Positions 9,646 through 17,276 of a stretch of 64,000 nt of DNA are shown piece by piece (the stretch's first letter is position 1; the number at the start of each line of letters is the position of its first letter). Below the pieces are notes generated by a model. That model worked only from the letters and a program-made list of their open reading frames with translations, ran no database searches and was not told where the DNA came from. The stretch is from Brevinema_A sp051649245 (GTDB lineage Bacteria > Spirochaetota > Brevinematia > Brevinematales > Brevinemataceae), in NCBI GenBank assembly GCA_051649245.1, contig JBOFGS010000019.1, positions 1 to 64,000 on the forward strand, read 5' to 3'. A program made the position numbers and the translations under genes.

Positions 9646-9686
9646 AAATAAGATTATTCTCTCTTATCGTTCTATATCTTCTGCTA

Positions 9687-10760
9687 TTAATTTTGTTCTG
9701 CTATTAATTTTTGATCAATTAGTAATGTTTCCTTGAGCAAAACATCAATCATATCATCTTTAGAATATGTACCAAACACTTGACCCTTTTTAAACAAAAC
9801 AGCACTTGTTTTACCGACAGCAATTCCCAAATCTGCTTCTTTAGCTTCACCTGGGCCATTAACAACACAGCCCATAATAGCAACACGAATATAAGATTTA
9901 ATATGCTTTGTTTGTTTTTTAAATGCTGTAACAGCTTGGAGGACATCATACTCGACTCGAGCACAAGTAGGACAAGAAATAATTTCAACTCCTTCTTGTC
10001 TCAGTCCTAAGCTTCTTAAAATATAACGTCCCGCTTCAACTTCTTCAATCACATCACCTGTAATGGAAACACGTAATGTATCTCCGATACCTTCTTGGAG
10101 AAGTGTTCCCATTCCTATGGCATTTTTGACCACAGCTTGCATTCCATCACCGGCTTCTGTCACTCCAAGATGAATGGGATAATCACATTGCGAAGCAAAA
10201 AGACGATTTGCAGCAATCATCGTAGGAACATGACTTGATTTAAAAGACACCTTAATATCTCTAAAATCCAAATCTTCTAATAATTTAATATGTTCAAATG
10301 AAGATGCTACCATTGCTTCCGGCGTAGGATGAGGATATTTATTCGGATCAAGAGATCCGGCATTTACCCCTATCCTTATAGGAATAGATCGTTCTTTTGC
10401 TGCACTAACAACAGAGCGAACATGATCTAAATTTCTTATATTACCGGGATTTAAACGGAGACCGTCCACACCTGATTCAATAGCAATCAATGCTAATTTA
10501 TAATCAAAATGAATATCTGCAATGATAGGAAGAGGAGCTCGTTGTTTGATTTGTTTTAAAGCTTTGGCTGATTCTTCGTTAGGTACACCCAAACGTACAA
10601 TATCACAGCCTGCCGATGCCAAATGAAACAACTGATTCACAGAACTTTCAATATCTATAGTAGGAACAGTCAACATTGATTGGATAGAGATAGGATTATC
10701 GTTGCCAATCTTGATATTTCCTACAGTTAATTCTCTAGTAGCTCTACGATTAATTATCAT
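9687..10760 (-). CDS. ispG: 4-hydroxy-3-methylbut-2-enyl diphosphate synthase
   Basis: IspG (GcpE) is the [4Fe-4S] enzyme converting methylerythritol cyclodiphosphate to HMBPP in the MEP isoprenoid pathway. The 357-residue protein has the N-terminal TIM-barrel signature (GNIKIGNDNPISIQSM, PIIADIHFDY, GLRLNPGNI) and the C-terminal cluster domain with cysteines in ISCPTCAR and MGCVVNGPGEAKEADLG. Length is typical of the short bacterial form. dxs and ispE elsewhere in this window belong to the same pathway. A hairpin terminator separates it from the HisA-like gene upstream, so it should have its own promoter, which I could not assign confidently. Confidence 0.95.
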   Translation of the reverse strand: MIINRRATRELTVGNIKIGNDNPISIQSMLTVPTIDIESSVNQLFHLASAGCDIVRLGVPNEESAKALKQIKQRAPLPIIADIHFDYKLALIAIESGVDGLRLNPGNIRNLDHVRSVVSAAKERSIPIRIGVNAGSLDPNKYPHPTPEAMVASSFEHIKLLEDLDFRDIKVSFKSSHVPTMIAANRLFASQCDYPIHLGVTEAGDGMQAVVKNAIGMGTLLQEGIGDTLRVSITGDVIEEVEAGRYILRSLGLRQEGVEIISCPTCARVEYDVLQAVTAFKKQTKHIKSYIRVAIMGCVVNGPGEAKEADLGIAVGKTSAVLFKKGQVFGTYSKDDMIDVLLKETLLIDQKLIAEQN

Positions 10761-10796
10761 ATCACATCTCTCGAACAGTTATTTTAATAATACTAA

Positions 10797-10834
10797 AAAT
10801 AAGGGATTTGCTTATTAATACAATTCCCTTATTT
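10797..10834 (-). terminator. Terminator behind the HisA-like gene
   Basis: A 10-bp stem (10797-10806 with 10825-10834) followed on the minus strand by a T-rich stretch, directly after the stop of the HisA-like gene. Confidence 0.75.
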
Positions 10835-10847
10835 ATTTGAAATTAAT

Positions 10848-11582
10848 TTAAATAATATTTTTTTCTTGAAAAAACATTCTTGCTTCAGACATTTTGATTG
10901 ATCCATCATACAGCGAATTTTTTAATGCAACACCTGCAAGACCATACGCTGTATATTGCTCTAATTTATCAAGATGTTCTCGACTTGAAACATTATCTGC
11001 AAGATAAAGTGCAGGAATATCTATGTCTAATAAGTTTTCAATCATATCATAGTCAGGACTAGAGATCACCCCTTTCTCATTTCGGGCACAAAAGAAAATC
11101 TCATCAATCCCATATTCAGGTAGTGATCTTACAAGATCTATGGTTCTTTTGCCTATACTATGCGTTGCATTTTTAGTATACACAAAACCATCAACAGAAT
11201 CAATCCAAAGTGCAACAGGTCCTATATTATTACCAACAATATTTCTTAAAAATTTTTTATTTTCAATCAGAGATGTGGCTGAAACGATTTTGGTATATTT
11301 TCGTTGCTCAAAAATACGAACACTTCTCAAGTCTCTGATTCCACCACAATAATATATTTTTTCTTTAGTAGAATGATCCAAATAATCTAGAAAATGATAA
11401 TGCTGAGGTTTTCCTTCGATGATACCATCGCTATCCTTAACAAAAACAGATTGAGCTCCTTGATCAATCCAATAACGAAGGTGTAACACAGGATTTTTAA
11501 TACGTGCAGACATACCTTCTCTTTCAGGTAAACCAAATTGTGTTTGACCATTTTTTATCTCCACAATAGGAATCATCTTCAT
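10848..11582 (-). CDS. Divergent HisA/HisF-like TIM-barrel protein
   Basis: A 244-residue protein of HisA length and layout: MKMIPIVEIKNG at the first strand, CGGIRDLRSV at the phosphate site (normally GGGIR), a second half with VALWIDS, and a C-terminus GLAGVALKNSLYDG resembling the HisA GVIVGKALYEG segment. Key positions differ from true ProFAR isomerases: the first-strand Asp (AIDI) is Glu (VEI), the TDI-RDGT segment is FFCARNEKGV, and the SGG motif is ADN. No other histidine gene is present here. I conclude it has the HisA fold but probably not the standard activity. GGGAGGGG precedes the ATG, and a promoter lies at 11697-11725. Confidence 0.65.
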   Translation of the reverse strand: MKMIPIVEIKNGQTQFGLPEREGMSARIKNPVLHLRYWIDQGAQSVFVKDSDGIIEGKPQHYHFLDYLDHSTKEKIYYCGGIRDLRSVRIFEQRKYTKIVSATSLIENKKFLRNIVGNNIGPVALWIDSVDGFVYTKNATHSIGKRTIDLVRSLPEYGIDEIFFCARNEKGVISSPDYDMIENLLDIDIPALYLADNVSSREHLDKLEQYTAYGLAGVALKNSLYDGSIKMSEARMFFQEKNII

Positions 11583-11696
11583 GACATCCCCTCCCTTCTC
11601 ACTTTAAAATAGACGAATATAGTAACACACAAAGCAGATAAAAATCTACAAAACCTCTTTAAGAATTGCACAAAGAATCACACAAGACTTGCTCAA

Positions 11697-11725
11697 ATTA
11701 TACACTGTTATAGATTACAGGTCAA
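11697..11725 (-). promoter_or_regulatory. Promoter for the HisA-like gene
   Basis: Minus strand TTGACC (11720-11725), 17-base spacer, TAAATT (11697-11702). It diverges from the tsaE promoter 19 bases away. Confidence 0.55.
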
Positions 11726-11743
11726 GAGGTTTTTCGATAATTT

Positions 11744-11772
11744 TTGATAATTTTTTTTATTTATGATACAAT
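11744..11772 (+). promoter_or_regulatory. Promoter for tsaE
   Basis: TTGATA (11744-11749), 17-base spacer containing a T8 tract, TACAAT (11767-11772). Confidence 0.6.
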
Positions 11773-11834
11773 ATATAGAAATCTGCTTACAAATATCAAT
11801 ATATCAAACAGTCATACTAGACTAAGGACAGAGC

Positions 11835-12263
11835 ATGATTGCACAAAAATTTTCTATTTCTTCTACTCAAGAATTGCACAATATTTGTCTCTATTTAAAG
11901 GATCATCACTATCCTCATATTTTTGTTCTCCAAGGAGACCTTGGTGCTGGGAAAACAACATTAGTAAAGAATTTTGTAGCACTATGGAATAGTGATATTA
12001 TAGTTTCTAGCCCTACATTTACACTGATGAACGTATATGAGCCGGAAAATATAAGAATACACCATTTTGATTTATATCGCCTGACAAATAGTTACGAAGC
12101 ACTAGAGTGGGGATTTAATGAATTTGTATCAGATTGTGATTATGCTTTTATTGAATGGGCAGAGCGTGCAAAAGATTTGATTCCTAAACCATACACACTG
12201 ATTAATATGGAGCATGGAAAAAAAGAAACAAGTAGACATATTGCTATATCTGTTATCATATAA
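11835..12263 (+). CDS. tsaE: tRNA threonylcarbamoyladenosine biosynthesis ATPase TsaE
   Basis: Small P-loop ATPase that works with TsaB, TsaC and TsaD to make t6A at position 37 of ANN-decoding tRNAs. The 142-residue protein carries Walker A GDLGAGKTT (residues 34-42), the family motif SPTFTLMNVYE, and HHFDLYRL followed by the FIEWAERA Walker-B-like segment. Length is typical. AAGGA precedes the ATG. It stands alone on the plus strand between two minus-strand genes; no tsaB or tsaD is nearby. Confidence 0.95.
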   Translation: MIAQKFSISSTQELHNICLYLKDHHYPHIFVLQGDLGAGKTTLVKNFVALWNSDIIVSSPTFTLMNVYEPENIRIHHFDLYRLTNSYEALEWGFNEFVSDCDYAFIEWAERAKDLIPKPYTLINMEHGKKETSRHIAISVII

Positions 12264-12287
12264 TAGATATATTGAAAGATATCACGA

Positions 12288-12917
12288 TCATTTTTTTTGC
12301 AGATACAATCGAGCGGAACCTCTGTACAACGTACTGGAAAAATAACGATGATTGACACCTCTTTCAGATGAATGTCTCAATAAATCATTAAAACGATAAG
12401 TAACTCCGTTAATATTTGTTGAAAAAGTATCTGGATGTTTCAGATTCATGTTGGCACGAGCAACACCACGACTCCCATAATGGACATAAGTAATTGTATG
12501 AAATTGATCAACGGACTCAACAACTCCAATATGAGAAAGTTCATCATCCCATAGGGAATTTTTATTCATATCGTAGGTGTTATCAAAAAAAATAATATCA
12601 CCGGGAGCAAGATCTCGATGCTCAAGGATATACCCTCGTTCCTGTAATCCTTCCCAAATAGCTGCTACACCATTATCACCAATACCGTATATTTTTTTTA
12701 AATTTAATCCAGCTAAGTGAAATAAAAAAGCAACAAAACCTGAACAATCACCAAAATATTTTTGATTATTAATAGAAGGAAATTTAGTTAAGCCTATTGT
12801 TTTTGGAAGTTGCATAGCAAGTTTTTCATAAAAAATGATGTTATCATTTAGTTGAGCAAATAAGATATCTGTTAACAAGAATAACAACAAAATTTGTTTT
12901 TTAAATATATTACCCAT
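12288..12917 (-). CDS. Secreted NlpC/P60-like peptidoglycan hydrolase
   Basis: A 209-residue protein with a signal peptide (FKKQILLLFLLTDILFAQ) and a cysteine-peptidase-like domain. It contains FGDCSGFVAFLFHLAG with the presumptive nucleophile Cys, LAPGDIIFFDN, and LSHIGVVESV with the presumptive His. This order is that of NlpC/P60 and related amidases cutting peptide cross-links in the wall. I moved the start to the ATG at 12917, where GGGGG sits five bases upstream; a longer frame from a TTG at 12932 lacks this. It is convergent with tsaE. Exact bond specificity cannot be read. Confidence 0.75.
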   Translation of the reverse strand: MGNIFKKQILLLFLLTDILFAQLNDNIIFYEKLAMQLPKTIGLTKFPSINNQKYFGDCSGFVAFLFHLAGLNLKKIYGIGDNGVAAIWEGLQERGYILEHRDLAPGDIIFFDNTYDMNKNSLWDDELSHIGVVESVDQFHTITYVHYGSRGVARANMNLKHPDTFSTNINGVTYRFNDLLRHSSERGVNHRYFSSTLYRGSARLYLQKK

Positions 12918-13022
12918 AGGTACCCCCAACAATAAATATTCTTATTTATCGTCACTAAAAGCTAAAAAAATAAAGTATCAAAAGATTTATATAAAATATT
13001 ATTATATTGATAGGAGAAAAAG

Positions 13023-13736
13023 ATGTTTGGGATTATAGGTGCTATGGATGAAGAGATTAAATTAATAAAAGAAAGTATGCAAGATGTTGCAACTGTTAAA
13101 ATTGGAGATGTAGAATTCCATAAAGGTCAGATTAATAACCAAGATATTATTCTTTGCCAATCAGGAATTGGAAAGGTAAATGCTGCATTTGCAAGTACCA
13201 TATTAATCCATCATTTTAAAGTAAAAGCAATATTATTTTCTGGTGTTGCAGGTGGGATTAAATTTGAATTAAATATTAATGATTTAGTAATCGGGACTGA
13301 TTTTTTATACCACGATGTAGACGCAACAGCTCTAGGATACAAACTGTCAGAATTACCTGATGGTTATCTTTCGTTATTTCATGCTGATCAAAAGTTATCC
13401 AAAATTATTTACGATCTTGCAGTAGATTTATTTGGTTTTGGAACAGTATACCAAGGTCGTATTATTAGTGGTGATCAGTTTATTGCATCTTTTGAGAAAA
13501 TCCAAGAGTTTGAAAATCTCTATAATGCTGCTGCTGTAGACATGGAAAGCACTGCTGTAGCTCATATTTCAAACAAATCAAATATTCCTTGTTGTATTAT
13601 CAGATCAATCAGTGATAAAGCTGACGGTATTGCGAACAATACCTACGAGTCATTTTTTAGAGAAGCTGCTAAAAACTCTGCTAAAATTGTTGTTGAACTG
13701 TGTCATCAATATGATTTAGAAACTATTTTCAACTAA
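13023..13736 (+). CDS. mtnN: 5'-methylthioadenosine/S-adenosylhomocysteine nucleosidase
   Basis: Hydrolyses methylthioadenosine and S-adenosylhomocysteine to adenine and a thioribose derivative, recycling SAM by-products. The 237-residue enzyme has the family start GIIGAMDEEIKLIKE with the active Glu, the purine-binding GVAGGIKFELNINDLVIG, the ribose-binding AAAVDMESTAVAH, and the catalytic Asp in RSISDKADG. Length and motifs are complete. GGAG precedes the ATG. It ends at a strong bidirectional terminator and is convergent with the tandem-paralogue operon. Confidence 0.95.
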   Translation: MFGIIGAMDEEIKLIKESMQDVATVKIGDVEFHKGQINNQDIILCQSGIGKVNAAFASTILIHHFKVKAILFSGVAGGIKFELNINDLVIGTDFLYHDVDATALGYKLSELPDGYLSLFHADQKLSKIIYDLAVDLFGFGTVYQGRIISGDQFIASFEKIQEFENLYNAAAVDMESTAVAHISNKSNIPCCIIRSISDKADGIANNTYESFFREAAKNSAKIVVELCHQYDLETIFN

Positions 13737-13748
13737 ATTGTCATAACA

Positions 13749-13781
13749 AAAAAAGCTTGGGTTTTAAACCCAAGCTTTTTT
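13749..13781. terminator. Bidirectional terminator
   Basis: Long perfect stem built on AAAAAAGCTTGGGTTT and its complement, between convergent mtnN and the 13.8-15.5 kb operon. Confidence 0.9.
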
Positions 13782-13816
13782 AATATCATTATTTTTTATC
13801 GTATTGGATAAAAATA

Positions 13817-14194
13817 TTAATCTGGAAAATATTGACCCTGATGAGGCATATGATCACCAATCCAAACATCGATACTTCCATCAAAATCCTCAAATCCTAT
13901 ATAATATTTTGCTTCAATTTCATAAGGACCAGGAGGAAATTTAGAGGTATTAACAAGTATGGTATAGTTATTTTGGGGAGATAAAGTTCCTCTCCATACG
14001 GTTCTTGCAAAACCGTATTCTTTTTTTATACGCACTCGTACTTTTTTATTATAGTAAGGGGGTTGAATTTTGATTGTCATTGTGTTGCTGATTGTTTGCC
14101 CATATTGAGGAGAGATAAACCAAACGTCATCTGCAAATATGTGAGTTCCAAATAAAATTGTTATCATAAGTAAAAATTTACTTAAATATTTCAC
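13817..14194 (-). CDS. Tandem secreted paralogue C, Ig-like
   Basis: Unrecognised family. A 125-residue protein with a signal peptide ending near FGTHIFA and a mature part of about 105 residues sharing a clear pattern with its two upstream neighbours: DxIWFxxP, MTIxIxPPY, VWRGxL, NTSxFxPGxYE, AxYYIG, DxDGxIDVWIG. The spacing and alternating hydrophobics suggest a beta-sandwich, Ig-like fold. I shortened the frame to a GTG at 14194: it gives MKYLSKF, matching paralogue B, and AAGGA stands eight bases before it. A longer frame from 14281 would run into the upstream gene. Last gene of a five-gene operon; likely periplasmic or surface; function unknown. Confidence 0.75.
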   Translation of the reverse strand: MKYLSKFLLMITILFGTHIFADDVWFISPQYGQTISNTMTIKIQPPYYNKKVRVRIKKEYGFARTVWRGTLSPQNNYTILVNTSKFPPGPYEIEAKYYIGFEDFDGSIDVWIGDHMPHQGQYFPD

Positions 14195-14255
14195 AATAAG
14201 TATCCTTTTTTCTAAATTGTAGATCATTTCATATGATACTGTAATCAAAAAATGG

Positions 14256-14642
14256 TTATTGTTGTGGGAAATATTCTCCACCTGCAGGTATATTAGGATT
14301 TCCTATCCACACTTCTACATCTCCATCAATATCATCTCCTCCCACATAATATTCAGCTTTAACTTCATAACGTCCTGGTTTGAATTGTGATGTATTAACA
14401 GTTGCTGAATATTTATTAGCTGCTGTGAGTGTTCCTCTCCAAACCATCATTTCTATGCCATCTTCATTTTTAATCCAAACATTTACATCTGTTTTATGGT
14501 AAGGAGGTTGAATTTGGATAGTCATGGTTTCACCAATAGCTTGACCTGGTTGAGGAGAAATAAACCAAATACCATCTGCGAATGTTTGAGCTCCTAATGC
14601 CATAATTGCAATAAATAAAAATTTGTTCATATATTTCATCAT
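14256..14642 (-). CDS. Tandem secreted paralogue B, Ig-like
   Basis: A 128-residue secreted protein of the same family as the genes on either side, with signal peptide (FLFIAIMALGAQTFA) and the mature motifs GIWFISPQPG, MTIQIQPPYH, MMVWRGTLT, NTSQFKPGRYEV and DIDGDVEVWIGN. AAAGGA precedes two adjacent ATGs; the second (14639) gives the same MKY start as paralogue C and better spacing, but either may be used. Its C-terminus GGEYFPQQ resembles GQYFPD of paralogue C, a tail missing in paralogue A. The conserved PG-YE segment and VWRG are probably core strands of the fold. No function is assigned. Confidence 0.75.
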   Translation of the reverse strand: MMKYMNKFLFIAIMALGAQTFADGIWFISPQPGQAIGETMTIQIQPPYHKTDVNVWIKNEDGIEMMVWRGTLTAANKYSATVNTSQFKPGRYEVKAEYYVGGDDIDGDVEVWIGNPNIPAGGEYFPQQ

Positions 14643-14681
14643 AAAATCCTTTGTTATTATTTTTGAATGTACAATATAAAG

Positions 14682-15029
14682 TTACAATGGATTGACCCAA
14701 ATATCAATATCTCCATCATAATCCTTACGACCAATATAATATTGTGCATTTATTTCATATTTCCCAGGTTTAAATCGTGTGGTATCAACAACGATTGAAT
14801 AGTTATTATCCTGAGTAAGTAATCCACGCCATACCATCATTTCTGTTCTATCGTCTATAATCCATACATTGACAGATACCAGCTGATATGGTGGGTGTAT
14901 CTTAATAGTCATCTTTCCTGTAACAGGCTGATTATTTGATGGCAACAAAAACCAAATGTCATCACTATAAATAGATTGAGGAATAATAAAGCTAACAATT
15001 AGAAAAAATAGTAGTGATTTTATAAACAT
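14682..15029 (-). CDS. Tandem secreted paralogue A, Ig-like
   Basis: First and shortest of three tandem paralogues (115 residues). A signal peptide ends near PQSIYS. The mature part shows DDIWFLLPSNNQP, MTIKIHPPYQ, MMVWRGLLT, DTTRFKPGKYEI and DYDGDIDIWVNP, ending before the G-x-YFP tail seen in B and C. AAGGC stands before the ATG. It lies 24 bases after the 42-residue membrane protein gene. The three copies probably arose by tandem duplication; identity between mature parts looks near half by eye, so the duplication is not recent. Confidence 0.75.
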   Translation of the reverse strand: MFIKSLLFFLIVSFIIPQSIYSDDIWFLLPSNNQPVTGKMTIKIHPPYQLVSVNVWIIDDRTEMMVWRGLLTQDNNYSIVVDTTRFKPGKYEINAQYYIGRKDYDGDIDIWVNPL

Positions 15030-15053
15030 AGTTATATTGCCTTGAATAGCTGT

Positions 15054-15182
15054 TTAAAAGAAAAGATCATCAAATATTTCATCTAAAAGATTAATACCCA
15101 ACGAAAGAATAATGAGTACTAGTACCGTAACAATCAATACTCTAATAAGATTGTTACTAAAATATTCTGATAAATTTTTCAT
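15054..15182 (-). CDS. 42-residue single-helix membrane protein
   Basis: Small gene in the same operon. It reads MKNLSEYFSNNLIRV, then a strongly hydrophobic stretch (residues 14-31) and an acidic, aromatic tail (DEIFDDLFF). AAGGA lies at correct distance before the ATG, and it fits exactly between its neighbours with gaps of 22 and 24 bases. The predicted topology is one membrane helix. No family is recognised; it could be a small partner or assembly factor for the secreted paralogues. Confidence 0.6.
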   Translation of the reverse strand: MKNLSEYFSNNLIRVLIVTVLVLIILSLGINLLDEIFDDLFF

Positions 15183-15204
15183 TGTTTTTCCTTAGTTTAT
15201 GTAT

Positions 15205-15510
15205 CTAATGATTCATATAGGGTGGTGCTCGTGATCGTTTTCTATATAAAAATGTAAAATGATAGCAACGTTGATTTTTTTTAACAGCTAATATTATTAC
15301 AAAAAGAAATAATATTAATATATCCGTAAATAAAATAAAATTTCTATTGGATATTATTGTCATATCAAGATGATCAGTCCCATCATAGATAATAGTATAG
15401 TCATTTGAATATTTAAAAATATGTATTTTTACAATATCAAAAGATTGGTAGACAAAAACGCAGAATAATAGACTGAAAGAGAAAAATTTCATTAATAACT
15501 GTAATAACAA
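15205..15510 (-). CDS. Small two-helix membrane protein, first gene of operon
   Basis: A 101-residue protein with an N-terminal hydrophobic segment (FFSFSLLFCVFVY), a periplasmic loop of about 40 residues (contains YTIIYDGTDHLDM), a second helix (FTDILILFLFVIILAV), and a basic cytoplasmic tail. The start is a TTG at 15510, preceded seven bases earlier by AAGGAG. Codons further upstream overlap the promoter -10 box, so the mRNA cannot begin there. No family is recognised. The basic tail after the second helix supports a both-ends-in topology. Confidence 0.6.
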   Translation of the reverse strand: MLLQLLMKFFSFSLLFCVFVYQSFDIVKIHIFKYSNDYTIIYDGTDHLDMTIISNRNFILFTDILILFLFVIILAVKKNQRCYHFTFLYRKRSRAPPYMNH

Positions 15511-15528
15511 ATGATATCTCCTTATAAT

Positions 15529-15557
15529 ATTGTAATTTAAAAATAACATTAAGTCAA
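15529..15557 (-). promoter_or_regulatory. Promoter of the tandem-paralogue operon
   Basis: Minus strand TTGACT (15552-15557), 17-base spacer, TACAAT (15529-15534). The predicted mRNA begins only about 12 bases before the TTG start and just includes the AAGGAG. Confidence 0.65.
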
Positions 15558-15580
15558 TATCTGCAAAAAAATTAAATAAG

Positions 15581-15609
15581 TTGATATTATTAATAAGATA
15601 AGATAAAAT
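15581..15609 (+). promoter_or_regulatory. Promoter of fliJ, nearly leaderless
   Basis: TTGATA (15581-15586), 17-base spacer, TAAAAT (15604-15609). The fliJ ATG is at 15619, so the leader would be only a few bases. Confidence 0.55.
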
Positions 15610-15618
15610 CTAAGTATT

Positions 15619-16068
15619 ATGAAAAAATTTAAATTTTCTCTACAATCACTCCTCGAGATCCGTGAAAAAATAGAACAGGAACAAAAAAATAAACTCGCAA
15701 TTGCTGCCTCAGAATATCAAAAAACAATTGACAAACAAAAATATGCTTTTGATCAAGTTTTTTCTGCAAAACAAAAACTCTCACAATCAATGCAAGAAAA
15801 TAAAATATCTATTCATCAACTACAACAATTAGATTTGTCATACAAACAAGCAGAACAATTATCTTATAGCTTAGAGCCTGAGATTCAAAAAGCCAAAAAA
15901 AAATTAGATCAAGAAAAAGAAAAATATAATAAATACCACATGGATAAAAAAGCACTAGAGATCTTAAGAGATAAAGAATACGAAAAATATAAAAAATCAC
16001 TTCTCCATCAAGAAAATATTATTATGGACGAAATATCTAAAAATCAATATTTTCGACATCATAAATGA
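15619..16068 (+). CDS. fliJ: FliJ-like flagellar export chaperone
   Basis: A 149-residue, highly charged, almost entirely helical protein starting KKFKFSLQSLLEIREK, the classic FliJ opening, followed by a long coiled coil. FliJ works at the cytoplasmic face of the flagellar type III export gate with the ATPase FliI, aiding substrate transfer. Length is typical (about 145-150). It is monocistronic here, away from fliI. There is no ribosome-binding site before the ATG, and the promoter sits immediately upstream. FliJ proteins are weakly conserved, so the call rests on the N-terminus, length and coiled coil. Confidence 0.8.
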   Translation: MKKFKFSLQSLLEIREKIEQEQKNKLAIAASEYQKTIDKQKYAFDQVFSAKQKLSQSMQENKISIHQLQQLDLSYKQAEQLSYSLEPEIQKAKKKLDQEKEKYNKYHMDKKALEILRDKEYEKYKKSLLHQENIIMDEISKNQYFRHHK

Positions 16069-16097
16069 CCATTGTATATCAAAGCAATGGTCATTTT
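16067..16097 (+). terminator. Terminator of fliJ
   Basis: Hairpin GACCATTG / CAATGGTC (16067-16074 with 16085-16092) followed by a T tract; it overlaps the stop codon. Confidence 0.75.
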
Positions 16098-16210
16098 TAT
16101 TTACTCTCTTTTTAAAGCTTAATAGCTCTCTCTTGAAGAAAAGTTTTGTCATTGTAGTCTTCATGTTTTTTAAAATAAAATGAATTGAATAATTTATTAA
16201 GGATGTTACG

Positions 16211-16690
16211 ATGAAGATAATTAAAGTATTAGAGACTCTTAATTCGATTCAAATCATAGAGAACTGTAGCTCATATGAAAATGCTATTAAAGAATGTTTT
16301 AATCCTTTAATAGAAAATGATTCTATTTGTTCAGAATATGTAGAAGCATCCATCAAACGAGGTGTTGCATCAGACTTTTATTATATTATTACTCCAGGAG
16401 TAGCAATACCACATGCAAGACCAGAAGATCATTGTGTCAAATTTGGAATCAGTATGCTAATCATCAAAAATGGAGTAAATTTCAAAACACATTTATATAA
16501 CCCTGTATATTGTCTGATTGGTATTGCTGCAACAGATAACATATCGTTAATTAATTCTTTAGTTGAAACTGCAGATTTATTTGGTAATAAGCCTGAGATG
16601 ATCACAGCTTTAACGAACGTTGACTCAAAACGAGAGGTATTTGATATTCTCAATAAATTAGAATCATATAAAATACATCATATGATATAA
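16211..16690 (+). CDS. PTS EIIA component, PtsN/fructose type
   Basis: A 159-residue EIIA type-2 domain. The phosphorylated His is in GVAIPHARPEDHC (His 68), and the preceding pattern VEASIKRGVASDFYYI and following VYCLIGIAATDN match the fold. Such stand-alone EIIA proteins are either sugar-transport subunits or regulatory PtsN. No permease, HPr or EI lies nearby, so a regulatory role is plausible but unproven. It is flanked by terminators, hence monocistronic. AAGGATGTTACG precedes the ATG. Confidence 0.85.
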   Translation: MKIIKVLETLNSIQIIENCSSYENAIKECFNPLIENDSICSEYVEASIKRGVASDFYYIITPGVAIPHARPEDHCVKFGISMLIIKNGVNFKTHLYNPVYCLIGIAATDNISLINSLVETADLFGNKPEMITALTNVDSKREVFDILNKLESYKIHHMI

Positions 16691-16732
16691 AAAATAAAAA
16701 ATAGTCCTATAATAGGACTATTTTTTATTTTT
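16690..16732. terminator. Bidirectional terminator
   Basis: Stem centred on ATAGTCCTAT / ATAGGACTAT with long A and T flanks, between convergent genes. Confidence 0.85.
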
Positions 16733-16751
16733 GATTGTATCTCTCATATTG

Positions 16752-17186
16752 TTAGCGAGGATTTAACTTGATATCCAGTACTTGTTTAAAAGTATACCAA
16801 GTACCTGTAGCTCCATCAACAGATAAACTTACAATTCCTGGAACAAGACCTAATAAAAATAAGGCTGCTCCACCACCAACATAACCTGTACCAGGTGAGT
16901 TATAAATAGTTACCGTTACAGGTTGAAAACCATTTTTTTCAAGACTCAGAACATAATTTGTTGCATTATCAACTTCTTGAACTGTAAACTGAACAACACC
17001 GTTTTCATCTGTTTTACCGATTAATTGGTCATTTAATTTAACAACAACACCATCCAACAATGCGTCATTTCTACTATCACGGATCGTGACTTTTTGATCA
17101 AACATTTTCTTTCTTGTAATTGCACCACAAGAAACGATCGTTATAACGACAAATAACATTAATATTCGTGTAAATAACTGTTTCAT
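16752..17186 (-). CDS. Lipoprotein with carboxypeptidase-regulatory-like beta domain
   Basis: A 144-residue lipoprotein. The signal sequence ends in the lipobox VVITIVSC-GA. The mature part has VTIRDSRNDALLDGVVVKLN ... GKTDENGVVQF ... LSLEKNGFQPVTVTI, the pattern of a transthyretin-like or carboxypeptidase-regulatory beta domain, followed by a glycine-rich hydrophobic segment (GYVGGGAALFLLGLVPG). I chose the ATG at 17186 because AGAGG precedes it and the lipobox then sits at normal depth. A longer frame from 17249 would put the signal peptide too far inside. Function unknown, presumably envelope-bound. Confidence 0.75.
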   Translation of the reverse strand: MKQLFTRILMLFVVITIVSCGAITRKKMFDQKVTIRDSRNDALLDGVVVKLNDQLIGKTDENGVVQFTVQEVDNATNYVLSLEKNGFQPVTVTIYNSPGTGYVGGGAALFLLGLVPGIVSLSVDGATGTWYTFKQVLDIKLNPR

Positions 17187-17276
17187 GAAAAACCTCTTAT
17201 TACGATTATATATTTTAATAAATTTTAATATGAATTCAAAAAAAATCAACTCTTATTTCTATATTTTATAGAAATC

